From an uncultured Alistipes sp. (GTDB lineage Bacteria > Bacteroidota > Bacteroidia > Bacteroidales > UBA932), in NCBI GenBank assembly GCA_900544175.1, contig UQUN01000028.1:1-33124 (forward strand): 33,124 nt of DNA. Direction: 5' to 3'. Numbering within the stretch: the stretch's first letter is position 1; each line of letters opens with the position of its first letter. A program made the position numbers and the translations under genes. The notes below the pieces were generated by a model. The model was not told the DNA's origin, did not search any database, and was given only the letters and a program-made list of their open reading frames with translations. Below are positions 16,828-24,701 of this stretch, piece after piece.

Positions 16828-18459
16828 TGTTTCAACTGTCCTGGCAGCATTGTCCCCTTTGGCTCCGAAATAGAACTTGATCTTCGGCTCCGTGCCTGAC
16901 GGGCGTACTGTCACCACCGAACCGTCCTCGGAAAAGAATCTTAGCACATTCGACTTAGGCAGCCCTGTCCTTTCAGGCTCGGCATAGTCAATCACCTTCA
17001 CAACAGGCGAGTCACCAAGACGGGAAGGCGGATTTTCCCTGTAGTTCTTCATCATGGCGGCAATCTGCTGAGTCCCGTCGATTCCCTTCTTCGTAAGCGA
17101 TACCAATTTCTCGCAGTACACGCCGAACTCAGAGTATATCCTCTGCAGGAGTCCATAGAGAGTAAGGCCATTATCAGCAGCCCAAGCAGCGCACTCGGCT
17201 ACGAAAGAACAGGTAATCACGGCATCTTTGTCGCGGACGAACTCCCCAACGTTGAAACCATAGCTTTCCTCTCCTCCGCAGATAAACGTACTGTGGCCCT
17301 CATTCTCACGGACAACCTGGGCAATGTACTTGAAACCGGTAAGGACATCATACATCCGGACTCCGAAACGGTCTGCTATGGCCTTCATCAATTCCGTTGT
17401 CACAATGGTCTTGACGCAATAGACATCATTGTTGAGTTTCCCAAGCTCCTTCCATCTGGTAAGAATATAATATGTAAGGATGGATGCAGTCTGATTGCCG
17501 GTCAGCAGCACCATCTTCCCGTGGTCATCCCGCACAGCCACACCTACACGGTCCGCATCAGGATCTGTAGCCAGTACTATATCAGCACCTTTGGCTTCAG
17601 CCAGTTCTACCGCCATCTTCAGCGCGGATGGCTCTTCCGGATTAGGCGAGACTACGGTAGGGAAGTTTCCGTCACTTATCATCTGGTCGGCTACCGGGAA
17701 AATACCGGTAAAGCCTGCCTGCCTGAGAGCCTGAGGAACCAGCCTCACTCCGGTACCATGCAGAGGCGTATACACCAGTTTAAGATCATGATGACGGGCT
17801 ATGGACTCCGGCGAGAGCATCAACGAAAGCACCGAGTCCAGATACGCCTTGTCTGTCTCCTCCCCCATCATCCTGATGCTCGATATATTGTCTTCTCCGA
17901 ACATGACCATGGAAGGGTCGGTGATCTTGTTGACCTCGGCTATAACTGCAGTATCGTGCGGAGCCGTCAACTGCGCCCCGTCCTGCCAATATGCCTTGTA
18001 ACCGTTATATTCCTTGGGATTATGTGACGCTGTGATCATCACCCCTGCATTGCATCCATAATACCTGATAGCAAAGCTAAGCTCAGGAGTTGGACGTATG
18101 TTGTCAAACAGGTAGACCTGAAAACCATTGTTGGCAAAGACTTCCGCAGTAATCATGGCGAACTCACGGCTGTTGTTCCTGGAATCGAATGAAACCGCCA
18201 CCTTGATCTCCTGCCCAGGGAACTCCTTTGCGATGTAATTGGCAAAACCTTGTGTGGCCATACCGACAGTATATCTGTTCATACGGTTGGTACCCACTCC
18301 CATAATACCACGCAGTCCACCAGTACCGAACTCGAGGTTACGGTAGAATGCATCTTCAAGCTCTTTCTCGTCCCCATTAAGGAGAGCATTGACCTGAGCC
18401 CGCGTCTCCACATCATACGCAGGACCAGTCCATAACATTGCTGCTTCTCTGTAATTCAT
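16804..18459 (-). CDS. Phosphoglucomutase/phosphomannomutase family enzyme
   Basis: A 551-residue alpha-D-phosphohexomutase that interconverts hexose 1- and 6-phosphates. All four active-site loops are present: phosphoserine Ser145 in TASHNPKEYNG, metal-binding DPDADRVG, sugar-binding GGEESYGF, and the phosphate loop RPSGTEPKIKFY. The N-terminal EFGTGGLRG is typical of the PgcA-like group. Glucose versus mannose preference cannot be judged from sequence. It has its own promoter at 18482-18512. Its last 24 bp overlap pssA tail to tail, with no terminator between them. Confidence 0.9.
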   Translation of the reverse strand: MNYREAAMLWTGPAYDVETRAQVNALLNGDEKELEDAFYRNLEFGTGGLRGIMGVGTNRMNRYTVGMATQGFANYIAKEFPGQEIKVAVSFDSRNNSREFAMITAEVFANNGFQVYLFDNIRPTPELSFAIRYYGCNAGVMITASHNPKEYNGYKAYWQDGAQLTAPHDTAVIAEVNKITDPSMVMFGEDNISSIRMMGEETDKAYLDSVLSLMLSPESIARHHDLKLVYTPLHGTGVRLVPQALRQAGFTGIFPVADQMISDGNFPTVVSPNPEEPSALKMAVELAEAKGADIVLATDPDADRVGVAVRDDHGKMVLLTGNQTASILTYYILTRWKELGKLNNDVYCVKTIVTTELMKAIADRFGVRMYDVLTGFKYIAQVVRENEGHSTFICGGEESYGFNVGEFVRDKDAVITCSFVAECAAWAADNGLTLYGLLQRIYSEFGVYCEKLVSLTKKGIDGTQQIAAMMKNYRENPPSRLGDSPVVKVIDYAEPERTGLPKSNVLRFFSEDGSVVTVRPSGTEPKIKFYFGAKGDNAARTVETLVRQFSE

Positions 18460-18481
18460 ATCTCGATGATTTAGTCATATG

Positions 18482-18512
18482 CAAAATTATAACTATTCCT
18501 CCAAATCTCAAA
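18482..18512 (-). promoter_or_regulatory. Promoter of the phosphohexomutase gene
   Basis: Minus strand: TTTG (18512-18509), exactly 19 bp, then TAATTTTG (18489-18482). Both boxes fit the Bacteroides consensus perfectly. Predicted transcription start is about 15 nt before the ATG at 18459. Confidence 0.75.
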
Positions 18513-18640
18513 CAGCAACAACAATTTCCATCTCTGCCGATTATGCTCAGACAACACCGCAGATAACAACCTGCTACAAATCCGCATACGATTCATACAT
18601 GGAACAGCAGGACTGTCCGGTGCCTTACATTCAGAACCAG

Positions 18641-18728
18641 CGGAAAGAGGGGGATTCGAACCCCCGGAACCCACATGGAGTTCAACAGTTTTCGAGACTG
18701 CCCCGTTCGACCACTCCGGCATCTTTCC
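18641..18728 (-). tRNA. tRNA-Ser(CGA)
   Basis: The 88-nt minus-strand sequence folds as a class II tRNA. The acceptor stem is GGAAAGA/TCTTTCC with discriminator G. The D arm includes GCCGGAGTGGTCGAACGG, the anticodon loop is in CAGTCTCGAAAACTG with anticodon CGA, a long variable arm follows, and the T arm is GGGGGTTCGAATCCCCC. It closely resembles E. coli tRNA-Ser(CGA). CCA is not encoded (CTGG follows), so it must be added after transcription. Confidence 0.95.
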
Positions 18729-18739
18729 AAAAGGGAATG

Positions 18740-18772
18740 CAAATATAAGTGCAAATTTCCAATTTCATCAAA
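18740..18772 (-). promoter_or_regulatory. Promoter of tRNA-Ser
   Basis: Minus strand: TTTG (18772-18769), 21 bp, TATATTTG (18747-18740). Both boxes match the Bacteroides consensus perfectly. The -7 box ends 11 bp before the tRNA 5' end. Confidence 0.75.
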
Positions 18773-18787
18773 ACTTTCACACTGAAT

Positions 18788-18818
18788 TTTGCAATATGGA
18801 TTTTATCGTGCATATTTG
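18788..18818 (+). promoter_or_regulatory. Promoter of the ABC transporter operon
   Basis: TTTG (18788-18791), 19 bp, CATATTTG (18811-18818), one mismatch to TAnnTTTG. It faces right and would give a leader of about 60 nt before the ATG at 18884. It is back to back with the tRNA-Ser promoter. Confidence 0.55.
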
Positions 18819-18883
18819 CACATGCAAGGTTTCGTAACGTCCCGCGCAGCCTGACATAAGCCCAGTATTTAAATATTTGCAAT

Positions 18884-19714
18884 ATGATACAGATAGAAGA
18901 ACTTATGTTCAGCTATAGGGGACACCGCGTCTATGACGGACTCACCACAAAATTCGAGCAAGGACGCATATACGGTCTTCTGGGCCGGAACGGAGCAGGC
19001 AAAACTACTTTACTGCGCCTGATATCAGGACTGATGAAATGCGACGGAGGAAAAATACTGGCCAACGGGCATGAACCGTTCAGACGCAGTCCTGAATTTC
19101 TGGACAGGATATTCCTGTTACCTGAGAGTTTCAATGCTCCAGAGACAACCATAACGGAATTAGCATCGGAATACGGGTCGTTTTATTCCGGTTTCAACTA
19201 TGATGCACTGCTGCATTACCTAAGTGCATTAGAGGTCAGTCCGAATATAAAGATAAGCAGAATGTCGTTCGGACAAGGCAAAAAGGCCATGATAGCATTT
19301 GCACTCTCACTCAACACCGATATTCTCCTGCTGGACGAACCCGGCAACGGCCTTGACATTCCATCGAAACTGTGCCTCAGAAGGATTCTGGCCGACTGCC
19401 GGACCGACGGCAGGATATTGCTCCTGTCCACACACCAGGTGCGGGATATCGCGGACATTATCGACCACGTGACCGTCATCGACAGAGGCAGGCTGCTGGT
19501 CAACACTTCCGTAACACACCTGAACGACAAGCTGATGACTGTCAGGTCCACAAGCAGAATAAGCGGAGTCCTGTTCAGCGAGCAAGTCCACGACGGATAC
19601 ATACACGTACTTCCACGGGAAAACCTCACATGCCAAGAAGGAGAGAACATTGACCTTGAAATACTGTTCAACGCCTGCATAACAAATCGGAAGGAGGTGT
19701 GCCGTGAACTGTAA
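18884..19714 (+). CDS. ABC transporter ATP-binding protein
   Basis: A 276-residue ATPase subunit. Walker A is GRNGAGKT (34-41), the signature is MSFGQ (127-131, replacing LSGGQ), Walker B is LLLDEPGNGLD with Asp151 and Glu152, and the H-loop is STHQVRD. The last 80 residues have no recognisable motif. This resembles the YtrB-like exporter group (three-domain permease-less ATPase plus membrane partner). The partner gene overlaps it by 11 bp, so the two are coupled. No GntR regulator, usual beside YtrB in Firmicutes, is present. Substrate unknown. Confidence 0.88.
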   Translation: MIQIEELMFSYRGHRVYDGLTTKFEQGRIYGLLGRNGAGKTTLLRLISGLMKCDGGKILANGHEPFRRSPEFLDRIFLLPESFNAPETTITELASEYGSFYSGFNYDALLHYLSALEVSPNIKISRMSFGQGKKAMIAFALSLNTDILLLDEPGNGLDIPSKLCLRRILADCRTDGRILLLSTHQVRDIADIIDHVTVIDRGRLLVNTSVTHLNDKLMTVRSTSRISGVLFSEQVHDGYIHVLPRENLTCQEGENIDLEILFNACITNRKEVCREL

Positions 19715-20396
19715 TCACAACATATTCAAGCAGGTCTGGAAACTATTCCTGACAGGTATGCGTTACGGCATGAAAAAGACATGGACTACCGCGACTGTCC
19801 TGACGGTCCTGTATCTGACGTATTGGGCAATCACACTACTCACGGGCGCCACTGCCTGCGCGGAAGACAGAATCCCGGTACTGTATATAGCCGCGTTATT
19901 TTTCGCATTCTGCACTCCTGCCGAAGTTTATGGTTTTGTAAACCACAGACAGGACGGAATCCTGTATGCGGGACTTCCTGTAAGGACATGGGTAAAGTTC
20001 ACTGCTATGCTGCTGGTCGCCACCGTCACACTTCCGCTTGCATTCTATATCGGAATTCATCTCACGGACCTGCTGCTGAGTGCTGTTGGAGGAGGAAGCG
20101 GATTTTCCAGTACAGTGTGGAACCGGGATAACGGAATGACCGCCGGCATATTTTTCAGTGATTTCTGCAAAATATGCCTCTACCAGTCTGTTTTCATACT
20201 TGGCAATCTCGTTCTGAAAAGACACAAGACAGCCATAACCTTTCTGGCGATGCTTATTATTCATGGATTCTGCATGGGTGTCCTCCACATGGACAGCCTC
20301 TCAGGCCCCATACCGGAAATCATATACTCCTACGTCATCCCTGTACTCGTATGGACACTGTCGTTCATATCCTTGAAACGGATTCAATACAGGTAA
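19704..20396 (+). CDS. ABC transporter membrane subunit
   Basis: A 230-residue membrane protein with about six hydrophobic segments (TTATVLTVLYLTYWAITLL, VLYIAALFFAFCTPA, FTAMLLVATVTLPLAFYIG and three more near the C-terminus). It starts with GTG at 19704, supported by AAGGAGG six bases upstream inside the ATPase gene. It has no recognisable enzymatic motif. Position and 11-bp overlap make it the permease of the preceding ATPase. It is followed by the terminator at 20423-20449 and then by the integrative element. Confidence 0.8.
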   Translation: MNCNHNIFKQVWKLFLTGMRYGMKKTWTTATVLTVLYLTYWAITLLTGATACAEDRIPVLYIAALFFAFCTPAEVYGFVNHRQDGILYAGLPVRTWVKFTAMLLVATVTLPLAFYIGIHLTDLLLSAVGGGSGFSSTVWNRDNGMTAGIFFSDFCKICLYQSVFILGNLVLKRHKTAITFLAMLIIHGFCMGVLHMDSLSGPIPEIIYSYVIPVLVWTLSFISLKRIQYR

Positions 20397-20422
20397 TACC
20401 AGAAGACAGCCCATTATAACAA

Positions 20423-20449
20423 AAGGCATCGGAGATACTCCGACGCCTT
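20423..20449 (+). terminator. Terminator hairpin of the ABC operon
   Basis: AAGGCATCGGAG (20423-20434) pairs with CTCCGACGCCTT (20438-20449) across a 3-base loop with one A-C mismatch, 26 bp after the permease stop. The U tract after it is short (only TTCC), so efficiency is uncertain. Confidence 0.6.
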
Positions 20450-20474
20450 CCAATATCCGACATTTAGCATATTT

Positions 20475-20494
20475 TGTGACCTTGGAGGGATTCC
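20475..20494. other. Possible attachment-site remnant resembling a tRNA 3' end
   Basis: On the minus strand this reads GGAATCCCTCCAAGGTCACA. That resembles the T-arm 3' side (AATCCCTCC), an acceptor strand (AAGGTCA) and discriminator of a tRNA. It sits about 200 bp before the integrase gene, where an attL would be expected. No second copy exists in the window, so this is unproven. Confidence 0.3.
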
Positions 20495-20534
20495 TTTTTT
20501 AAACCCGTCCGAAACCAAAATAAAAACCAACTAT

Positions 20535-20557
20535 CTGTATAATACCCTAATATACAG
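20535..20557. repeat. Short inverted repeat upstream of the integrase
   Basis: CTGTATA (20535-20541) and TATACAG (20551-20557) form a 7-bp inverted repeat with a 9-bp spacer between the possible attL and the integrase promoter. It could be a recombinase or excisionase site, but this is only positional inference. Confidence 0.35.
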
Positions 20558-20606
20558 AGAATACTACTTCACCCTATTTCATCCAAATTTCATTCTTTCT
20601 CCATTC

Positions 20607-20648
20607 CGTGGTGCAAATGTGGTGCAATTTTCGTATCTTTGCACCACG
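20607..20648. repeat. Triple repeat surrounding the integrase promoter
   Basis: GTGGTGCAA occurs at 20608-20616 and again at 20619-20627, one helical turn (11 bp) apart, and inverted as TTGCACCAC at 20639-20647. The first and third copies extend to a perfect 11-bp inverted repeat, CGTGGTGCAAA/TTTGCACCACG. The integrase -7 box TATCTTTG (20634-20641) overlaps the third copy. This layout fits arm-type binding sites or an autoregulatory operator of the integrase. Confidence 0.75.
20634..20641 (+). promoter_or_regulatory. -7 box of the integrase promoter
   Basis: TATCTTTG matches TAnnTTTG and lies 53 nt before the chosen integrase ATG (20695). It overlaps the inverted repeat arm at 20638-20648, so a protein bound there would block RNA polymerase. 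Confidence 0.55.
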
Positions 20649-20694
20649 TTCCTGTTATACAACTCCGAAATATTTACAATCAATTTCAAGCACC

Positions 20695-22083
20695 ATGGAA
20701 CACATCACAATCTGCACGAGAACAAAAAAAGAAAAAGGCATCGTAAGACTCAGATTCCGCCTCAGGGACGGACGCAGCACCCAGCTCTACCACAAAAGCA
20801 ACATAGAAGCAGACCTCTCCGACCTGACCAAATTTACCCCGGAAGGAACTCCCAGGCCCAAAGTAAGCGTCTACAACATCAGCCTGGCAAATAAAATTGC
20901 AGCCGAAACCGACGCAATGCACAAAGCCTACACCACCATGCGGGAAAAATCCATGGTGATGGACAGCAACACATTCGAGGATCTCATCCATAAAATCCTA
21001 AACAACAGCCCTGACACAGCCAGCTCTGAAAACAACACCCTTCTTGCCAGATTCGCGAAATACACCGAAGCAGCATACAGAGACGGCATAATCGGAAAAG
21101 CCAGATACCGCCACTACCTCGTAATGCGGGGCAAACTCGAACGATACTTGACCATCAAACAGTCCAAGAATATCACACCGGCCGAATTCAACGATGACTG
21201 GCTGCTCGACCTTCGTCAATTCATATTCGATGAATACAAATATGTAAAAAAGTACAAATCCATCTATTCAGAACTCAACCTCAACAGCATTCCCGAAAAA
21301 AGACGCAGTCTGAACACCGTAACCACCAACATGAAGCTCCTCCAACCCTTCTTCAACGAGTTGGAGAACAAAGACGAGATACCCAGGAACCCATTCCGCA
21401 GACTCGGTGCCGAACGGCGAAAAGTTGTCCTGCGGAGCAAATACGATGATCCGATATTCCTGCTGGCAGACGAATTTCAGACCATCATGAACACCGAAGT
21501 CCCCGCAAGCCTGCAGGACACCAAAAATGCTTTTCTCCTTCAGTGCGCATTCGGATGCCGCATCAGCGACTTCTTGCAGCTCTCCATGGAAAAAATCAGC
21601 ATAACACAAGATGGCATACCATACATCCACTACCTTCCACTCAAGACCCGCAACAAACAGACAGACAACCGCGAGATAGAGACACCTATTATATATTACG
21701 CCCTCGGCATCATCAAAGCGACACAGTTCCATTTTCCCATCACAAAATATGTCTTCGGCAAAAGCGGCTACAACGTCAAAATAAAAGAACTGCTGAGATT
21801 CTGCAACATAGACCGCAAGGTAGCAGTATTCGATGAAGACAAAGGAGACAATGTCTACAAACCTCTTTACGAACTGGCCAGCACAAAACTCTGCCGGAAA
21901 ACACACGTAGACATGATGAACAAAGTCCAGATCAACATATACGCCGCCGGTCTCCACAAAGACGGTTCTGATGCTGTCGAGAGATACACCAAGCTCGACA
22001 TCCGCGACCGCTTCATCCTCATGTGCGCCGCATTCAATCAACCACTCTACAAAGTCGACAAAGATTTAAACATAATAGACTAA
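20695..22083 (+). CDS. Tyrosine recombinase (integrase) of the element
   Basis: A 462-residue site-specific recombinase that would integrate and excise the element. The N-terminal 90 residues look like an arm-binding domain, the next about 110 a SAM-like core-binding domain, and the C-terminal half the catalytic domain. Catalytic residues: Arg289 (FGCRISDF), a candidate Lys in PLKTRNK, Arg401 (KLCRKTH), His421 (AGLHKDG) and Tyr431 (VERYTKL). The usual His of the HxxR box is Lys398, as seen in some Bacteroidetes recombinases. The ORF opens at 20608, but the first 29 codons run through the repeat and promoter, so ATG 20695 is preferred. Confidence 0.88.
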   Translation: MEHITICTRTKKEKGIVRLRFRLRDGRSTQLYHKSNIEADLSDLTKFTPEGTPRPKVSVYNISLANKIAAETDAMHKAYTTMREKSMVMDSNTFEDLIHKILNNSPDTASSENNTLLARFAKYTEAAYRDGIIGKARYRHYLVMRGKLERYLTIKQSKNITPAEFNDDWLLDLRQFIFDEYKYVKKYKSIYSELNLNSIPEKRRSLNTVTTNMKLLQPFFNELENKDEIPRNPFRRLGAERRKVVLRSKYDDPIFLLADEFQTIMNTEVPASLQDTKNAFLLQCAFGCRISDFLQLSMEKISITQDGIPYIHYLPLKTRNKQTDNREIETPIIYYALGIIKATQFHFPITKYVFGKSGYNVKIKELLRFCNIDRKVAVFDEDKGDNVYKPLYELASTKLCRKTHVDMMNKVQINIYAAGLHKDGSDAVERYTKLDIRDRFILMCAAFNQPLYKVDKDLNIID

Positions 22084-22099
22084 ATAGGAAATAAAACAC

Positions 22100-22924
22100 A
22101 TGGAAGAAATACTGTTCAACTTCTGGGGAGCGGAACTCCGTGAAAAACAAAAAGCCGTCAAGGACAGCATATCCCTGAACAAGAGCGAGCGTGCCATATT
22201 GGAACAACACCACAACACCCAGATGCTCACCGATCAGATGCAGTCAAGGCTGAATGAAATTCTCAACCTCATAATGACTCACAGAAGCAGCATCGAACTC
22301 ATAAAGCTCTTTGTTCAATGGTCACTGGACCTATTCCATGACTACACCGACAGAATATTGACAGGCAGCCACACAACACTTGAGCAACTTGACAACCTCG
22401 AATATTGGGAACAGGAATACCTGGACGCACTTTCTTCCGTATTCCTGAACCAATCCGCACAACGCAGAGTATTTCCACCATACGACATACTGCCGGAAAG
22501 CGAAGCCCGCAGAAGCAATGCCATACAACTTTTCCACGAAATTGGAGATGAAGTATGCCGACACATAGACCGGCATATCGGGAAACTCAAAGCAAATTCC
22601 AAACCTGAGCCAGAACAACCAAAAGCAGAAAAATGGAATACGGGCAAAAGATTGATAAACTTCAAAACAAAAATCATCGACGCAGACAAAGCTCAGACAA
22701 TCATAGAATACCTACATCCCAAATTCGACGGGAAAAAAGGCAAGGAATTGGCCATGGCTGTACAAGCGGCCATGAATGCAAAGCTAATCCTCAAACCATC
22801 TTTCGAAGAGCTGAAATCCGAATTCGATATAAAAGGAAGCAAATCCGCATATTACAACAAAATAGATGACTGCTTTCCTTTTGACACACTGGATGCTGTC
22901 ATTCCTATAAACCTAAAACTTTAA
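22100..22924 (+). CDS. Unknown element protein
   Basis: A 274-residue, probably cytoplasmic, mostly helical protein starting 16 bp after the integrase. Residues of about 10-60 have coiled-coil-like heptad character. A Pro/Glu/Lys-rich hinge near 168-180 (NSKPEPEQPKAEKW) separates a C-terminal domain of about 90 residues (FKTKIIDADKAQTIIEYLHPKF, later SFEELKSEFDIKGSKSAYY). That last part looks like a small helix-turn-helix, but no family is recognised. Its place right behind the integrase suggests a role in recombination or control of the element. Confidence 0.65.
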   Translation: MEEILFNFWGAELREKQKAVKDSISLNKSERAILEQHHNTQMLTDQMQSRLNEILNLIMTHRSSIELIKLFVQWSLDLFHDYTDRILTGSHTTLEQLDNLEYWEQEYLDALSSVFLNQSAQRRVFPPYDILPESEARRSNAIQLFHEIGDEVCRHIDRHIGKLKANSKPEPEQPKAEKWNTGKRLINFKTKIIDADKAQTIIEYLHPKFDGKKGKELAMAVQAAMNAKLILKPSFEELKSEFDIKGSKSAYYNKIDDCFPFDTLDAVIPINLKL

Positions 22925-22946
22925 CACTCTTATGAAACCGGACAAA

Positions 22947-22977
22947 TGGAATATTCTGGACAGTCCAGAATATTCCA
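22947..22977. repeat. Perfect 14-bp palindrome with 3-base loop
   Basis: TGGAATATTCTGGA, CAG, TCCAGAATATTCCA: a perfect inverted repeat in the 177-bp gap before the helix-turn-helix genes. No U tract follows on either strand, so it is not an ordinary terminator. An operator or replication/excision site is more likely. Confidence 0.7.
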
Positions 22978-23051
22978 CCGCACTCTGATTTCAAACCCCT
23001 AAACTTGCATCACCGAAACGAAGCTGCTGCTCGAAGCATTCGCCAGGTCAC

Positions 23052-23094
23052 ACAATGCCGGTCCCTCGACGAGTAAAGGAATCCCGGGCATTGT
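23052..23094. repeat. Inverted repeat just upstream of the first HTH gene
   Basis: ACAATGCC (23052-23059) and GGCATTGT (23087-23094) are perfect inverses, 27 bp apart. The second arm ends 7 bp before the ATG at 23102, so in RNA it would cover the ribosome-binding region; as DNA it could be an operator. Confidence 0.5.
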
Positions 23095-23101
23095 CTAAAA
23101 T

Positions 23102-23404
23102 ATGAAAACACATATCAGCTGTGCCCTGCCCGACAGCAGGCAGAACATCCAGTATGTAGTCGCAGCATCAGATTTAGAGAGCATTCTCCGTGAGCTCATC
23201 AACGAGCTGCTTAACTCACGGGAAGAAGCAAAAAAGGAGACCTATGTCTCATCCTCCAAAGCCTCCGCCATGCTCGGAGTCTCAAAGTCCACTCTATGGC
23301 GTTGGGAAAAAGAAAAATACTTAATTCCCACCCGCATAGGCAACAAACTCCGCTACCGGGAATCAGACATCATTAATCTAATGGAGGGCACAAGCCATGA
23401 GTGA
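23102..23404 (+). CDS. Helix-turn-helix (HTH_17/excisionase-like) protein 1
   Basis: A 100-residue protein. The first 50 residues are a leader with a helical stretch (DLESILRELINELLNSREEA). Residues of about 58-95 form a winged HTH of the MerR/Xis type (YVSSSKASAMLGVSKSTLWR, wing ending LRYRESDI). Such proteins act as excisionases or transcriptional switches in Bacteroidetes elements. It overlaps the next gene by 8 bp (23397-23404). Confidence 0.78.
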   Translation: MKTHISCALPDSRQNIQYVVAASDLESILRELINELLNSREEAKKETYVSSSKASAMLGVSKSTLWRWEKEKYLIPTRIGNKLRYRESDIINLMEGTSHE

Positions 23405-23783
23405 GCCGAAATCCATCAAAGACATCATTGCCGGAATAGCTGCCGATCCGGAAAACGAGTTCAGTAAAATCCTACGTCAGTGCCCATTCATCCAGCGCGA
23501 GCTACTGGCAATGGGAGCCATCAGTCTCGATGACCTCTCACCAGCCGAATGTGACAAACTCATGGAAGAGGACATCATAGACAATCTCCTCGACGGCCAG
23601 GATGTCATGCAGAAACTCCACATCAGCCCCCGCACCCTCCAGACCCTCCGCTCCAACGGCACCATCCCCTACATCAAGATAGGCCACAAGATCTACTACC
23701 ACCGCAGCGACATCGACCGAGTACTCCGCTCCAGCTACGTCATGTTCAAGATAAAAGAGCGCTATGGCAAAGGAGATAAATAG
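23397..23783 (+). CDS. Helix-turn-helix (HTH_17) protein 2
   Basis: A 128-residue protein with an acidic N-terminal half (DLSPAECDKLMEEDIIDNLLD) and a C-terminal HTH_17 domain (DVMQKLHISPRTLQTLRSNG, then KIGHKIYYHRSDIDRVL). Paired small HTH_17 proteins before a primase gene are usual in Bacteroidetes integrative elements, where they control excision or replication. It overlaps the upstream HTH gene by 8 bp and the downstream primase gene by 20 bp, so all are translationally coupled. Confidence 0.78.
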   Translation: MSEPKSIKDIIAGIAADPENEFSKILRQCPFIQRELLAMGAISLDDLSPAECDKLMEEDIIDNLLDGQDVMQKLHISPRTLQTLRSNGTIPYIKIGHKIYYHRSDIDRVLRSSYVMFKIKERYGKGDK

Positions 23784-24693
23784 AAACACCGTCCTGCGCA
23801 GCACCAACTGGGGCGCAGACATCTACGCACACATCCTCCGCCAGTACTACCCAGGCGGCATCGTAATGACCATCACCGGAAGGGACTGCGGCCTGTGCCG
23901 CAACCCCTTTGCCGGAGGGGCACGCACCCTGCACATCTGGTTCGAGCGCACCGACACCTCGGCAGAACTTTCAAACGAATGCTCCCACCACCACGACATC
24001 CACGGAGCCATACCAGACGGAGACGCCCTCGACTTCGCAGAGCTGCACTACCGTCAGAGCGGCCAGCAGCTCCTCGACACCCTCAACCGGGAGATGCATC
24101 TGCACCTCGACAACACCGCCAAACAGTACAGCTCCGCCGGAGACGAGCCGGTAGAAAAAGGACCCCGCTTCTCCTTCTTCAAAGGACCGATAACCAACAC
24201 AGTCCCGCACAAGAGCATCACCGTCCTCGACGCCTGGAACTACATCACCGGCACATACGCCGCAGAACGCACCGCCCACCTCCGCTCCATCACCGACCGC
24301 AAAAGAGCCCGGCTCTACAAGGCATCCCGCTTCGACTACGCCACCTTCTGCGGCACCTTCACCACACGGAGCGACACCGCCCTGACCGCCTCGTCCGGAC
24401 TCCTCTGCCTCGACTTCGACCACCTTCCCGACCCCGAAAACACATTCCGCACCCTGCTGCAGGAGCACCGCCTGACCACAGCCCTGCTCTTCCGCAGCCC
24501 GTCAGGAGACGGCCTCAAATGGATCATCGAAACAGCCCCCGGCAGTCTCTCCCATCAGGACTACTTCCGGGCAGTGGCCAACTACATCCGCCACACCCAT
24601 CACCTGGAAGCCGACCGCTCCGGCAAGGACATCTCCCGAGCCTGTTTCCTGCCCCACGACCCGCAGGCATACATCAACCCCAACTACAAATAG
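23764..24693 (+). CDS. VirE-N/BT4734-like AEP-type primase
   Basis: A 309-residue protein with two parts. The first about 130 residues carry a Cys/His-rich segment (GRDCGLCRNPF, NECSHHHDIHG) that may bind zinc. Residues of about 165-305 match the BT4734/VirE-N type of archaeo-eukaryotic primase fold: the metal-binding pair Asp217 and Asp219 in CLDFDHL, then FRSPSGDGLKW, and the closing DISRACFLPHDPQAYINPNY. It would prime replication of the element with the DUF3987 protein encoded 8 bp downstream. Codon use is extremely C-ending. It overlaps the HTH gene by 20 bp. Confidence 0.82.
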   Translation: MAKEINRNTVLRSTNWGADIYAHILRQYYPGGIVMTITGRDCGLCRNPFAGGARTLHIWFERTDTSAELSNECSHHHDIHGAIPDGDALDFAELHYRQSGQQLLDTLNREMHLHLDNTAKQYSSAGDEPVEKGPRFSFFKGPITNTVPHKSITVLDAWNYITGTYAAERTAHLRSITDRKRARLYKASRFDYATFCGTFTTRSDTALTASSGLLCLDFDHLPDPENTFRTLLQEHRLTTALLFRSPSGDGLKWIIETAPGSLSHQDYFRAVANYIRHTHHLEADRSGKDISRACFLPHDPQAYINPNYK

Positions 24694-24701
24694 ACAACAC
24701 C

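Noticed and set aside
18471..18722. 83-residue frame beginning MPEWSNGAVSKTVELHVGSG
   Set aside because: It is the familiar false translation of a tRNA-Ser gene (18641-18728) and has no independent support.
23895..24701. In-frame extension of the DUF3987 gene upstream to 23895
   Set aside because: It shadows the primase gene in another frame; the natural ATG with normal amino-acid composition is at 24702.
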